Of a stretch of DNA of 64,000 nucleotides, positions 9,619-18,743 are shown in pieces (positions within the stretch are counted from its first letter, which is position 1; every line of letters begins with the position of its first letter). Below the pieces are notes generated by a model. It saw only the letters and a program-made list of their open reading frames with translations, did not search any database and was not told the DNA's origin. This DNA is from Flavobacterium sp. I3-2 (GTDB lineage: Bacteria > Bacteroidota > Bacteroidia > Flavobacteriales > Flavobacteriaceae), in NCBI RefSeq assembly GCF_013389595.1, contig NZ_CP058306.1, positions 930,001 through 994,000 of the forward strand, written 5' to 3'. A program made the translations under genes and the position numbers.

Positions 9619-9626
9619 CAAAGATA
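9619..9626 (-). promoter_or_regulatory. -7 element of the trans-sulfuration gene
   Basis: TATCTTTG on the minus strand, an exact TAnnTTTG match, 28 bases before the ATG at 9590. No clear TTG was seen at -33. Confidence 0.5.
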
Positions 9627-9647
9627 CTTTTTATGAAGGAAATATTA

Positions 9648-9655
9648 TAGATTTG
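9648..9655 (+). promoter_or_regulatory. -7 element of the DUF3298 lipoprotein gene
   Basis: TAGATTTG, a match to TAnnTTTG, 22 bases before the ATG at 9678. It faces away from the element at 9619-9626, so the two promoters are divergent. Confidence 0.5.
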
Positions 9656-9677
9656 TTTCACATTAACAAAAAATTAT

Positions 9678-10439
9678 ATGACCAGAAAATTACTTTTATT
9701 AATCTGTTTTTCAACGCTATTATTCAATTGCACCAAAAAAGAAACTTGGTATTTTGAAACAAAAAAATACGAACTAAAAACAACACTTCCGTGCGATAAT
9801 GATGATTGTACTTATGTCGATTTAATAATCCCGACGATTATTTCTGATGAAAAAGAATTAAACAAAATCAATGACGTCGTTTTTAAAAACGTAAAAAAAC
9901 ATATCGCGTTTGAAACCGAAAATGCCGAAATTAAAAATTACGCCGATTTAGCTAAATCTTTTATCGCTTCATACGACGAAATAAAAAATGCCTTTCCGAA
10001 CGAACCTTTGCCTTGGGAAGCTTCGGTTAATGGAACATTGGAAGTTTTCGAAAACAAAAGTGCCAATATCGTTTTAAATTATTACACCTTTACAGGTGGA
10101 GCTCACGGAAATGAAGGAGTCGTTTCTTTATTTTTTAATTTAGAAGACGGTAAACAAATTTCTCAAAAAGATTTATTTTTAGATTTCGAGGGATTTAAGA
10201 AAATTGCCGAACAAGATTTTAGAGCTTCTGCTAATTTATCAGCAACCGATGACATCAATAAAAACGGAAATATTTTCAAAGACCATCAATTTAGTTTGCC
10301 AGAAAACATTATCGTTACGCAAAATGAAATAATTTTGCATTACAATAAATACGAAATTGCACCTTATTCATCAGGAACCACTATTTTAAAATTCCCGATG
10401 AAAACATTTAAAAAATATTTAAATCCACTTTATTTCTAA
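9678..10439 (+). CDS. DUF3298/DUF4163-type lipoprotein
   Basis: 253 residues. A lipoprotein signal ends with LLFNC, so Cys18 is the likely lipidated residue. The motif YYTFTGGAHGN (about 135-145) and the C-terminal region around YNKYEIAPYSSG are hallmarks of DUF4163 plus DUF3298 proteins, such as the extracellular part of RsiV. In Bacillus RsiV this fold binds lysozyme; whether this free-standing Bacteroidota version does so is unknown. The flippase gene starts 10 bases after its stop, so the two are probably cotranscribed. Confidence 0.8.
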   Translation: MTRKLLLLICFSTLLFNCTKKETWYFETKKYELKTTLPCDNDDCTYVDLIIPTIISDEKELNKINDVVFKNVKKHIAFETENAEIKNYADLAKSFIASYDEIKNAFPNEPLPWEASVNGTLEVFENKSANIVLNYYTFTGGAHGNEGVVSLFFNLEDGKQISQKDLFLDFEGFKKIAEQDFRASANLSATDDINKNGNIFKDHQFSLPENIIVTQNEIILHYNKYEIAPYSSGTTILKFPMKTFKKYLNPLYF

Positions 10440-10449
10440 AACACGAATT

Positions 10450-11919
10450 TTGAGCGTATATAAAAAACTTTTTGGTCAAACATTAATTTACGGAATTGCC
10501 ACTGTTGTTCCAAAAATGATTGGTTTTATCATGGCACCGTATCACATCGATTGGCTTCCAAAAGATGCGTACGCAGATTACACGCTAATATTTTCGTGGA
10601 TGATGTTTTTCAATGTCATCTTATCTTTTGGAATGGAAACAGCTTTCTTTAGATTTTACAACAAAAAAGAAAATAAAAACGAAGTTATAAATAATACCAT
10701 TTTATTTTTAATGGCTGTTTGTGCAATTTTCCTCGGAGGAATTTACCTCTTTAAAGAATCGATTGATTTATATTTTGAGATTCCGCCCATTGTAGTATCT
10801 TATTTAATTTGGATTTTAGTTTTAGATACGTTGGTTGTTATTCCATTTGCGATTTTACGAGCACAACAAAGACCGATAAAATACAGTTTTATCAAAATTA
10901 CAAATGTGGTTGTAAATGCCGGATTGACTGTTATTTTATTGTATTTAATACCGAAGTTTTTACTTCAAAATCCAACAGATAAAATCGCTGCATATTATAA
11001 TTTCGGTTTCCAAGTAGGTTATTTATTTCTTGCGAATTTAATTGCCAGCGGAATCACATTACTGCTACTTTCAAATCATTATTTAAAACTGAAGTTGAAG
11101 TTCAATAAATCGTTGTGGAAAGAGATGATTATGTATAGTTTTCCTGTGATGATTGGAGGTTTGGCTTTTGTTATAAACGAAACTTTTGATAAGGTTTTTT
11201 TAAAAGAATTACTTCCAGAAAGTTTTGTAGATTTAGGATTAGCAAGTTATGGTGCTATTTATAAGATTGGTGTTTTTATGATTTTATTCCGAACGGCTTA
11301 TTCAATGGGAATTGAACCTTTCTTTTTTAGTTATGCCAAAAATGATGACGCGCCAATAAAATACGCTACAGTTACCAAGTACTTTGTGATTTTTGGAAGC
11401 TTAGCAATGTTAACCATTGTTGTTTTTTCAGATTTAATCAAAGTATTTTATATTCCTCAAAAAGATTATTGGTTTGCGATGGAAATTGTTCCTTACATAA
11501 TCTTAGCAAATTTAATGTTAGGGATTTACACCAATTTATCGGTTTGGTACAAAATTCAGGATAAAACAAAAATCGGCGCATACATTTCAATTGTTGGAGC
11601 AATTGTAACAGTTGTTTTAAATTTCATCTTAATTCCGATTATTGGATTATTAGGTGCAGCCATTACAACATTACTCGCTTATGCAACTATGATGTTAATT
11701 TCTTATGTATTAGGACAAAAGTCTTATCCGATTCCGTACGATAAAAAAATAATCGGATTGTATTTAGGAACATCAATTGTATTTGCATTTACCTATTTTT
11801 ATAATTTCAGAGAAAATTATTTTATCGGAATAACTTTCCTTCTTATCTTCGTAGGAATGATTTATTACAACGAAAGAGTAATGATTCAACGCATACTTAA
11901 ATCTGTACTTAAAAAATGA
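10450..11919 (+). CDS. Polysaccharide flippase (Wzx/MATE-like membrane protein)
   Basis: 489 residues, hydrophobic throughout with about 12-14 predicted membrane helices and an N-terminal [19 protein letters not shown] region typical of flavobacterial O-antigen/polysaccharide flippases. It likely moves lipid-linked sugars across the inner membrane. It starts with TTG at 10450; no ATG fits the conserved N-terminus. The dUTPase ATG overlaps its stop by four bases (ATGA), and a nucleotidyltransferase follows. Confidence 0.85.
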   Translation: MSVYKKLFGQTLIYGIATVVPKMIGFIMAPYHIDWLPKDAYADYTLIFSWMMFFNVILSFGMETAFFRFYNKKENKNEVINNTILFLMAVCAIFLGGIYLFKESIDLYFEIPPIVVSYLIWILVLDTLVVIPFAILRAQQRPIKYSFIKITNVVVNAGLTVILLYLIPKFLLQNPTDKIAAYYNFGFQVGYLFLANLIASGITLLLLSNHYLKLKLKFNKSLWKEMIMYSFPVMIGGLAFVINETFDKVFLKELLPESFVDLGLASYGAIYKIGVFMILFRTAYSMGIEPFFFSYAKNDDAPIKYATVTKYFVIFGSLAMLTIVVFSDLIKVFYIPQKDYWFAMEIVPYIILANLMLGIYTNLSVWYKIQDKTKIGAYISIVGAIVTVVLNFILIPIIGLLGAAITTLLAYATMMLISYVLGQKSYPIPYDKKIIGLYLGTSIVFAFTYFYNFRENYFIGITFLLIFVGMIYYNERVMIQRILKSVLKK

Positions 11920-12350
11920 AAATAAACATTATTAATAAATCGCAACATCCGTTGCCAAGTTATGAAACTATTGCTTCTGCAGGAATGGATTTACGCGCAA
12001 ATTTATCAGAACCAATCTTAATCGGACCAATGGAACGCGCTTTAATTCCGACTGGATTATTCATGGAATTACCAATTGGATTCGAAGCTCAAGTGCGTCC
12101 AAGAAGCGGATTAGCATTAAAAAAAGGGATTACTTGTTTAAATTCACCAGGAACCATCGATGCAGATTATCGCGGTGAAGTTGGGGTGATTTTAGCCAAT
12201 TTATCAAAAGAAACATTTGTAGTTGAAAACGGCGAACGCATTGCGCAAATGGTCATTGCAAAGCACGAACGTGCTGAATGGATTGAAGTAGAAGAATTAT
12301 CAACAACAGAACGCGGTGCTGGCGGATTTGGAAGCACGGGCGTGAAATAA
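11916..12350 (+). CDS. dut: dUTP diphosphatase
   Basis: 144 residues, the standard trimeric dUTPase length. All five motifs are present in order: GMDLRA (about 23-28), RPRSGLA, the [13 protein letters not shown] motif with the catalytic Asp, GERIAQM, and the C-terminal [10 protein letters not shown]. It hydrolyses dUTP to dUMP and pyrophosphate, keeping uracil out of DNA and feeding thymidylate synthesis. It is translationally coupled to the flippase gene; nothing is odd about it. Confidence 0.96.
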   Translation: MKINIINKSQHPLPSYETIASAGMDLRANLSEPILIGPMERALIPTGLFMELPIGFEAQVRPRSGLALKKGITCLNSPGTIDADYRGEVGVILANLSKETFVVENGERIAQMVIAKHERAEWIEVEELSTTERGAGGFGSTGVK

Positions 12351-12369
12351 TAAACCAAAATTAAAACAA

Positions 12370-13380
12370 ATGAAAATTATTGTACCCATGGCCGGACGCG
12401 GTTCTCGTTTACGTCCACATACATTAACTACACCAAAACCATTAATTCCAATTGCAGGAAAACCAATCGTGCACCGTTTGGTTGAAGATATTGCAAAAGT
12501 AATCAATCAACCAATTGAAGAAATCGCTTTTATCATTCACGAAAGTTTCGGAAAAGATGTTGAAAAAGACTTAATTGCAATTGCTGAGAAATTAGGCTCT
12601 AAAGGAACTATTTATTATCAAAACGAAGCTTTAGGAACAGCTCATGCCATTTTATGTGCTAAAGAATCGATGCAAGGTCCAATTGTAGTTGCTTACGCAG
12701 ATACGTTATTCCGTGCAGATTTTTCTTTAGATGCAACTGCAGATTCTGTTATTTGGGTAAAAGCAGTTGAAGATCCTTCTGCTTTTGGAGTAGTTCAATT
12801 AAACGACAAAAATGAAATTGTTGATTTCGTTGAAAAACCAAAAGAGTTTGTTTCTGATTTAGCTATTATTGGAATTTACTTCTTTAAATCAGCAGAAAAT
12901 TTACGTTCAGAATTAGAATATCTTTTAGATAACAACATCGAAAAAGGCGGAGAATATCAGTTAACCGATGCTTTAGAAAACATGAAGCAAAAAGGTTTAC
13001 GTTTTGTTCCGGGTAAAGTTGATGAATGGATGGATTGTGGAAACAAAAACGTAACGGTTGACACAAACAATCGCATGTTGAATTTCTTACATGCTGATGG
13101 TGAAAACATGGTTGCTGCTTCAGCATCAATCGAAAATTCAACAATTATCGCACCTTGTTACATTGGAGAAAATGTTATTATAAAAAATGCAACTGTTGGT
13201 CCAAATGTTTCTTTAGGAAATCATTCAAAAGTTGAAAATGCTACCATTAAAAACAGTTTAATTCAAACGAATTCAACAATTACAAATGCAGATTTAGACA
13301 ATGCAATGGTCGGAAATCACGCAAAATTTGATGGCAAATTCACAAATATCAGTATTGGAGATTATTCTGTATTAGAATAA
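12370..13380 (+). CDS. Sugar-1-phosphate nucleotidyltransferase
   Basis: 336 residues. The N-terminal Rossmann-like domain has the nucleotide-binding signature IVPMAGRGSRLRPHT with TPKPLIPIAGKP, and an LGTAHA stretch; the C-terminal 90 residues show the hexapeptide-type repeats of a left-handed beta helix (NATVGPNVSLGNHS). It transfers a nucleotide to a sugar 1-phosphate, giving an activated sugar for surface polysaccharide. The exact sugar (glucose, mannose) is not decided. It lies 19 bases after dut, downstream of the flippase. Confidence 0.87.
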   Translation: MKIIVPMAGRGSRLRPHTLTTPKPLIPIAGKPIVHRLVEDIAKVINQPIEEIAFIIHESFGKDVEKDLIAIAEKLGSKGTIYYQNEALGTAHAILCAKESMQGPIVVAYADTLFRADFSLDATADSVIWVKAVEDPSAFGVVQLNDKNEIVDFVEKPKEFVSDLAIIGIYFFKSAENLRSELEYLLDNNIEKGGEYQLTDALENMKQKGLRFVPGKVDEWMDCGNKNVTVDTNNRMLNFLHADGENMVAASASIENSTIIAPCYIGENVIIKNATVGPNVSLGNHSKVENATIKNSLIQTNSTITNADLDNAMVGNHAKFDGKFTNISIGDYSVLE

Positions 13381-13404
13381 TTTTCAAATCAAACAATAAA
13401 TTTT

Positions 13405-13440
13405 AAAAATTCCGTTTTCATTTTCAGAAACGGAATTTTT
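13405..13440 (+). terminator. Terminator after the nucleotidyltransferase
   Basis: Perfect 13-base stem (13405-13417 and 13428-13440) with a ten-base loop and terminal T-run. Confidence 0.9.
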
Positions 13441-13475
13441 CATTTAAAAGGAATAGTTTTTGATAAAAGTTCGAC

Positions 13476-13483
13476 TACATTTG
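13476..13483 (+). promoter_or_regulatory. -7 element of the DUF4292/EnvC operon
   Basis: TACATTTG, an exact TAnnTTTG match, 15 bases before the ATG at 13499. The upstream TTG at the usual distance is not clear. Confidence 0.5.
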
Positions 13484-13498
13484 CGTATATTTTAACCT

Positions 13499-14323
13499 AT
13501 GAAAAAAGCTGTTTTATTCTTTATTCTATCGACCGTTTTATTTTCTTGTAAAAGCAAAAAAAATCTAACTGACAATGCATCAACAAATGATTCGTTGTTT
13601 AAGGAAATAATCATAATCAATGATGGCGATAGAGCTCCTTCCAAAAAAGAAAATCTAACGTATCTTAAGGCAGTAAACGACCATTACGCTTTGAATAAAA
13701 ATTTCAATACGCTACAAATTAATGCTGATATTGAATTTAAAAATAAAAGTTTTAACGAAAGTCTTAGCGCAGATATTCGTATTCAGAAAGATGAGACAAT
13801 TCTGATTTCGATTAAAAAATTTGGTTTTACTGGAGCAAAAATATTAATCACACCAAAAAGAGTAAGCTATTACGAAATTCTGAACGGAACTTTTTATGAC
13901 GGTGATTTCGAATTCATAAGTAATTTTTTAGGAACGAATTTAGATTACAATCAAATTGAAAATTTATTACTCGGAACCTCTGTTTTTAATTTAGCCGAAG
14001 AAGAATTAACGACTAAGGTCGAGGATGGTCTTTATAAATTATATAAAAACACAAATGATTTGTCACTTGTTTTTGTATTAGATGGATTAGCTCGAATGAA
14101 ACAAGAAGTTATCCAACAAAAAGATTCAAACGACAAATTGGTTATTGACTATTTATCGTATCAAAATAAAAATGATGTTTTGTTACCATTAAATTTATTA
14201 ATTCGTGCGATTCAAAAAGATGAAACGAATTTGAATATCAATTACAAAAAAATAGATTTGAATCCGAATATTTCTTTTCCTTATAAAATTCCTAATGGTT
14301 CAAAAGAAATAAATTTTAATTAA
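13499..14323 (+). CDS. DUF4292 family lipoprotein
   Basis: 274 residues with a lipoprotein signal ending VLFSC (Cys17). The body matches the pattern of Bacteroidota DUF4292 proteins, an LolA/LolB-like beta fold with alternating strands. Such genes commonly sit next to an EnvC-type peptidase, as here (the next gene is 21 bases away), which suggests a shared envelope role. The function is unproven; an outer-membrane lipoprotein-handling role is only an inference from fold resemblance. Confidence 0.78.
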   Translation: MKKAVLFFILSTVLFSCKSKKNLTDNASTNDSLFKEIIIINDGDRAPSKKENLTYLKAVNDHYALNKNFNTLQINADIEFKNKSFNESLSADIRIQKDETILISIKKFGFTGAKILITPKRVSYYEILNGTFYDGDFEFISNFLGTNLDYNQIENLLLGTSVFNLAEEELTTKVEDGLYKLYKNTNDLSLVFVLDGLARMKQEVIQQKDSNDKLVIDYLSYQNKNDVLLPLNLLIRAIQKDETNLNINYKKIDLNPNISFPYKIPNGSKEINFN

Positions 14324-14344
14324 ATTTGACAAACTTTTTATTCA

Positions 14345-15625
14345 ATGCAACGAATTTTATTAATACTAGTTACTTTCTTCATTACCATTTCATCCTATTC
14401 GCAAGATTATGAAGAACAGCAACGTAAATTAGAAAACAGAAAAGCGCAAATCCTTAAAGAAATTAAGGAAGTGCAAACTTTACTGAATTCTGAAAAAAAG
14501 AAAGAGCGCAATATTTTCAATGAAATTACAAATCAGAATAAAAAAATAAAACTATCAACTGAGCTAATTAATAATTCGCAAAAACAAAACCGTGTATTAT
14601 CAGATGATATTTACACGGCAACTTTACAATCAAATAAACTAAAACGTGAGCTTAAAGTTTTACAAGCCGATTATGCCAAAACAATTGTAAAATCATATAA
14701 AACGCGTTCAGAACAAAGCCGAATTTTATTTATTTTATCTTCAGATAATTTCTTACAAGCCTACAAACGTATGCAATATATGAAGCAATATGCCAATTTT
14801 AGAAAAACGCAAGGAGATGAAATAAAAGAAAAAACAATTGAATTGCAAGAGCTTACCAAGCGTTTGGAAATTCAGAAAGTAAAACAACAAGCAATTTTAG
14901 CTGAACAAGAAAAAGAACGTAAAGTTTTAGAAGACGATAAGAAAATTCAAAATCAATTATTGGCTGAAGTCAAAAAAGATCAAAAAAAATACGACAAACA
15001 AATCAGAGATAAACAAGCTGAATCTAAAAAAATTGATCGCGAAATAAAAGCCGTAATTCAAAAAGCAATTGCTGAAGCAAACAGAAAAGCAAAAGAAAAA
15101 GCAGAGAAAGAACGTCTGGCAAAAGAAAAAGCAACTGGTAAAAAAGAAACACCTACAAAAACATCTACGGTTAGCTCAACGAAATTTGATTTGACTCCTG
15201 AAGAAAAAACGCTTTCTAACAGTTTCAAAACAAATCGTGGACGTTTACCGTGGCCTGTAGAAAAAGGTTTTATCTCAATGAAATATGGAGATCAACCTCT
15301 ACCTGGAATGCCAAATGTAACCGTTCATAATAGTGGCGTTGAAATAACAACCGAATCGGGTAGTTCCGTTCGTGCGGTTTTTGAAGGAGAAGTTTTCAAA
15401 ATTCAAAATATCGGAAACATCAAATTGGTTTACATTCGACACGGAGAATATGTAAGTATTTATCAAAATCTAAGTTCTATTTCTGTAAGTGATGGGCAAA
15501 AAGTTTCAACCAAACAAAAAATTGGAACCATCTCAAATAATCACGAAGGAAAAGCTGTTCTTAAATTTGTTATTTCACAGAATGATACGTTTATGAACCC
15601 GGAATCTTGGATCAGCACAAAATAA
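14345..15625 (+). CDS. EnvC-like murein hydrolase activator with degenerate LytM domain
   Basis: 426 residues: signal peptide (about 1-19), a long coiled coil (about 20-280, Lys/Glu/Gln rich), then a C-terminal LytM/M23 domain (about 300-426). The domain lacks the zinc residues: the first HxxxD site reads HNSGVE, the HxH site reads YQN, and the closing motif has KFV. It is therefore probably not a hydrolase but an EnvC-type activator of cell-wall amidases at division. It follows the DUF4292 lipoprotein gene and is itself followed eight bases later by the dioxygenase gene. Confidence 0.85.
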   Translation: MQRILLILVTFFITISSYSQDYEEQQRKLENRKAQILKEIKEVQTLLNSEKKKERNIFNEITNQNKKIKLSTELINNSQKQNRVLSDDIYTATLQSNKLKRELKVLQADYAKTIVKSYKTRSEQSRILFILSSDNFLQAYKRMQYMKQYANFRKTQGDEIKEKTIELQELTKRLEIQKVKQQAILAEQEKERKVLEDDKKIQNQLLAEVKKDQKKYDKQIRDKQAESKKIDREIKAVIQKAIAEANRKAKEKAEKERLAKEKATGKKETPTKTSTVSSTKFDLTPEEKTLSNSFKTNRGRLPWPVEKGFISMKYGDQPLPGMPNVTVHNSGVEITTESGSSVRAVFEGEVFKIQNIGNIKLVYIRHGEYVSIYQNLSSISVSDGQKVSTKQKIGTISNNHEGKAVLKFVISQNDTFMNPESWISTK

Positions 15626-15633
15626 TTTAGATA

Positions 15634-16167
15634 ATGAAATTGATAAAACCTTTTAATTTACAACAATGGATTTCGGGCAACAAACATTTGTTGAAACCAC
15701 CAGTTTCTAATAAAAATATTTATGTAGAATCTGAAGATTATATTGTGATGATTGTTGGTGGACCAAATGCTCGTAAAGATTATCATTACAACGAAACAGA
15801 AGAATTGTTTTATCAATTAGAAGGAACTATTCAAGTTGCAGTACAAACCGAAAACGGAAAAGAAGTTTTAGAATTAAGTACTGGAGATATGTTTCTACTT
15901 CCAGCAAAAATTCCACATTCTCCAATTCGAACTGAAAATTCTGTTGGCTTAGTTGTAGAAAGAAAACGTAATAAATCAACAGCAAAAGATGGTTTATTGT
16001 GGTTTTGTGATAATTGCAATGAAAAATTACACGAAGTTTATTTTCCATTAAACAATATAGAAACTGATTTTTTATCACATTTTCAACATTTTTACAATTC
16101 AGAAACGTTAAGAACTTGTACAAAATGTAACCACACCATGGAAGTTGACAAACGTTTTATTAAATAA
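15634..16167 (+). CDS. nbaC: 3-hydroxyanthranilate 3,4-dioxygenase
   Basis: 177 residues, a single cupin. The iron ligands His51, Glu57 and His95 and the substrate arginines Arg47 and Arg99 fall at the same numbers as in the characterised Cupriavidus (Ralstonia) metallidurans enzyme, as does the second metal site of bacterial forms, Cys125/Cys128 and Cys162/Cys165. It opens the ring of 3-hydroxyanthranilate to aminocarboxymuconic semialdehyde in the kynurenine route, leading to quinolinate/NAD or to catabolism. No other kynurenine gene is in the window. Confidence 0.95.
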   Translation: MKLIKPFNLQQWISGNKHLLKPPVSNKNIYVESEDYIVMIVGGPNARKDYHYNETEELFYQLEGTIQVAVQTENGKEVLELSTGDMFLLPAKIPHSPIRTENSVGLVVERKRNKSTAKDGLLWFCDNCNEKLHEVYFPLNNIETDFLSHFQHFYNSETLRTCTKCNHTMEVDKRFIK

Positions 16168-16231
16168 ATAATTTTTAGCTTAGATTTTTAATTATTTGTA
16201 TATTAGCGCAACTAATATCAAAAAACGAAAA

Positions 16232-17779
16232 ATGACAAATCAAGCCGCTGATTTCGGAATAGAAGAAGCATTACAAAAATTAGGATTAAAAGAAATTAAC
16301 GAAGGTACTTCAACAGGAAACAACTGGTTTTCAAACGGTACAATCATTGAATCATATTCACCTGCTACAGGAAAACTAATCGGAAAAGTAAAAACTTCAA
16401 CTGCTGAAGATTACGAACAAGCAATGGTAAAAGCTTCTGAAGCTTTCAAAACTTGGAGAATGGTTCCTGCTCCTAAAAGAGGTGATTTAGTTCGTCAGAT
16501 GGGAGACGCTTTACGCGAAAACAAAGACGCTTTAGGTAAATTGGTTTCTTATGAAATGGGAAAAAGTTTACAAGAAGGCTTAGGTGAAGTTCAAGAAATG
16601 ATCGACATCTGTGATTTCGCAGTTGGTTTATCTCGTCAACTTTACGGATTAACGATGCATTCAGAAAGACCAATGCACAGAATGTACGAGCAATACCACC
16701 CAATCGGAATTGTTGGAATCATTTCTGCATTTAACTTCCCAGTTGCAGTTTGGTCTTGGAACACGATGTTAGCATGGATTTGTGGAGACGTTTGTATTTG
16801 GAAACCATCTTCAAAAACACCTTTATGCGCAGTTGCTTGCCAAAACATCATCGCTAAAGTATTAAAAGATAACAATATTCCAGAAGGAGTTAGCTGTTTA
16901 GTTACAGGAAACGCTTGTGGAGATTTAATGAATAACGACAAACGTATTCCTTTAGTTTCTTTCACAGGATCTACAAGAATTGGTCGTCACGTATCTAAAA
17001 CAGTTGCTGAACGTTTCGGAAAAACTATTTTAGAATTAGGTGGAAATAACGCAATCATCGTTTCTGAACATGCAGATTTACAAATGGTGTTAGTTGGAGC
17101 AGTTTTCGGAGCTGTTGGTACAGCAGGTCAACGTTGTACTTCAACACGTCGTTTAATCGTTCACGAAAGTGTTTACGACAAAACTATCGAAACCTTACAA
17201 AAAGCTTATGCTCAATTAAACATTGGAAATCCATTAAACGAAAACAATCACGTTGGACCACTAATCGATAAAGGAGCTGTTACTGATTACTTAAATGCAA
17301 TCGAAAAAGCGAAAAAAGAAGGTGGAAAAATCATCGTTGAAGGTGGCGTTTTAGAAGGTGAAGGTTACGAAAGCGGATGCTACGTAAAACCTTGTATCAT
17401 TGAAGCTAAAAACGAATTCGAAATTGTACAAGAAGAAACTTTTGCTCCAATTTTATACGTTTTAAAATACAGCACAATCGAAGAAGCTATCGATATGCAA
17501 AACGGAGTTCCTCAAGGATTATCTTCTTCTATCTTTACAAACAACTTAAGAGAAGCTGAATTATTCCTTTCTCAAGCAGGTTCTGACTGTGGAATCGCTA
17601 ACGTAAACATCGGAACTTCTGGTGCTGAAATTGGTGGTGCATTTGGTGGAGAAAAAGAAACTGGAGGAGGAAGAGAATCTGGTTCTGATGCTTGGAAAGT
17701 TTATATGAGAAGACAAACCAATACAATCAACTACGGAACGCAACTTCCGTTAGCACAAGGAATTAAATTTGATTTCTAA
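16232..17779 (+). CDS. Aldehyde dehydrogenase, ALDH7 (AmaB/antiquitin) type
   Basis: 515 residues from the ATG at 16232 (MTNQAADFG), preferred over an in-frame ATG at 16196 that would add twelve residues unlike the family. The catalytic cysteine lies in GTAGQRCTSTRR and the general base glutamate in ILELGGNNA; the NAD fold (SFTGSTRIGR) is intact. The ALDH7 family oxidises 2-aminoadipate semialdehyde to 2-aminoadipate in lysine degradation. The position just after the 3-hydroxyanthranilate dioxygenase gene raises the alternative of a tryptophan-route semialdehyde, but that job usually belongs to a different ALDH family. Confidence 0.85.
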   Translation: MTNQAADFGIEEALQKLGLKEINEGTSTGNNWFSNGTIIESYSPATGKLIGKVKTSTAEDYEQAMVKASEAFKTWRMVPAPKRGDLVRQMGDALRENKDALGKLVSYEMGKSLQEGLGEVQEMIDICDFAVGLSRQLYGLTMHSERPMHRMYEQYHPIGIVGIISAFNFPVAVWSWNTMLAWICGDVCIWKPSSKTPLCAVACQNIIAKVLKDNNIPEGVSCLVTGNACGDLMNNDKRIPLVSFTGSTRIGRHVSKTVAERFGKTILELGGNNAIIVSEHADLQMVLVGAVFGAVGTAGQRCTSTRRLIVHESVYDKTIETLQKAYAQLNIGNPLNENNHVGPLIDKGAVTDYLNAIEKAKKEGGKIIVEGGVLEGEGYESGCYVKPCIIEAKNEFEIVQEETFAPILYVLKYSTIEEAIDMQNGVPQGLSSSIFTNNLREAELFLSQAGSDCGIANVNIGTSGAEIGGAFGGEKETGGGRESGSDAWKVYMRRQTNTINYGTQLPLAQGIKFDF

Positions 17780-17787
17780 AAATATTT

Positions 17788-17820
17788 AAAACAGACTTTC
17801 GGGTCTGTTTTTTTTTTTTT
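17788..17820 (+). terminator. Terminator after the aldehyde dehydrogenase
   Basis: Stem 17788-17796 with 17803-17811, followed by a run of T to 17820. Confidence 0.92.
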
Positions 17821-17826
17821 ACAACA

Positions 17827-17857
17827 AAAAAAGAAAGCCGATAAAGCTTTCTTTTTT
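17827..17857 (-). terminator. Terminator after the secreted protein at 17866
   Basis: A twelve-base AT-rich stem with AAAGC/GCTTT at its centre, and a T-run on the minus strand. It is separate from the plus-strand terminator beside it. Confidence 0.8.
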
Positions 17858-17865
17858 GTTTAATC

Positions 17866-18738
17866 CTAATCTATATCCTCTAATTCGAAACCAAAATTAA
17901 TGTAGCTTTTATACATATTAATTTTATTATAATCCAAATAGTCAAATTTAGAATTTCGTATTTTATACCAAATTTTCACTTCATATTCTTTAGGAGCATT
18001 ACGAGCTTGTTCTGGACGAATAGACATTTTAATTTTTTTATCAATAAAATATCCCATCTCATCAACCGCACCAAGAACTTGAATTTCAATAAAAATGGGT
18101 TTGTCAGTTAATAAAATATCATCTTCAATATCGATTTCAAAAAAATTTTTATTTTTTGAAATAAACTCTATAGGTTTAGAACTAAATAGTAGTTTTTTAT
18201 CAGTATCAAAAATATTAATTCTTAAAATTTGAGTAGCATTTTTTATCTTTTTAAAATCTTCTGATGAATAACCATCTATAGACGGGATATAAGATTCGGG
18301 TAAACTTTTAAAATAAATTTTTCGTAAATATTTATTTTGATATTCTTTGTTAAATATAATTTCGTTTAAAATAACACCGTCAGATTGAACAGGAAAATAT
18401 TTAAATAACTTTTTTTTCTGAGGATTGATAATCTTCCTTGGTTTTTTGCTAATTACCATCTCGTCTAATTCGGTTACAGAATTCTGCAACTCAATACTTT
18501 GGGTAGTTGCAGAAATTTCGATAAGATTCGGTTTGTAATTCCCGTCTAAAACTTCAATTTTATCGGAATTGAAATCAATAAAAACGTTACCGTTTTTATC
18601 TGAAAACAAAGTTTCGTTGTTGTACAACAACTCGACAAACTGCAAAGGTTCTCTGGTTTCTTTGTTTATCAATTGTATTTTATGTTGTTGCGCAAATAAA
18701 ATTATTGGTAATAGACTAAAAAAAACAAAACTCTTCAT
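17866..18738 (-). CDS. Secreted protein with carboxypeptidase-like regulatory N-terminus
   Basis: 290 residues with a signal peptide ending LFAQQ (about 1-17). Residues 20-95 look like a carboxypeptidase D regulatory-like beta sandwich (INKETREPLQFVEL, then SDKNGNVFI), followed by VTELDEMVISKKPR, a phrase seen at the domain end in Bacteroidota surface proteins. The remaining 180 residues are beta-rich and not recognised. It starts five bases after the lipoprotein gene upstream and is probably cotranscribed with it. The function is unknown. Confidence 0.7.
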   Translation of the reverse strand: MKSFVFFSLLPIILFAQQHKIQLINKETREPLQFVELLYNNETLFSDKNGNVFIDFNSDKIEVLDGNYKPNLIEISATTQSIELQNSVTELDEMVISKKPRKIINPQKKKLFKYFPVQSDGVILNEIIFNKEYQNKYLRKIYFKSLPESYIPSIDGYSSEDFKKIKNATQILRINIFDTDKKLLFSSKPIEFISKNKNFFEIDIEDDILLTDKPIFIEIQVLGAVDEMGYFIDKKIKMSIRPEQARNAPKEYEVKIWYKIRNSKFDYLDYNKINMYKSYINFGFELEDID

Positions 18739-18743
18739 AATTC

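Noticed and set aside
16196..16231. Twelve-residue N-terminal extension of the aldehyde dehydrogenase
   Set aside because: The upstream ATG precedes promoter-like AT-rich sequence and adds residues outside the family; the ATG at 16232 fits better.
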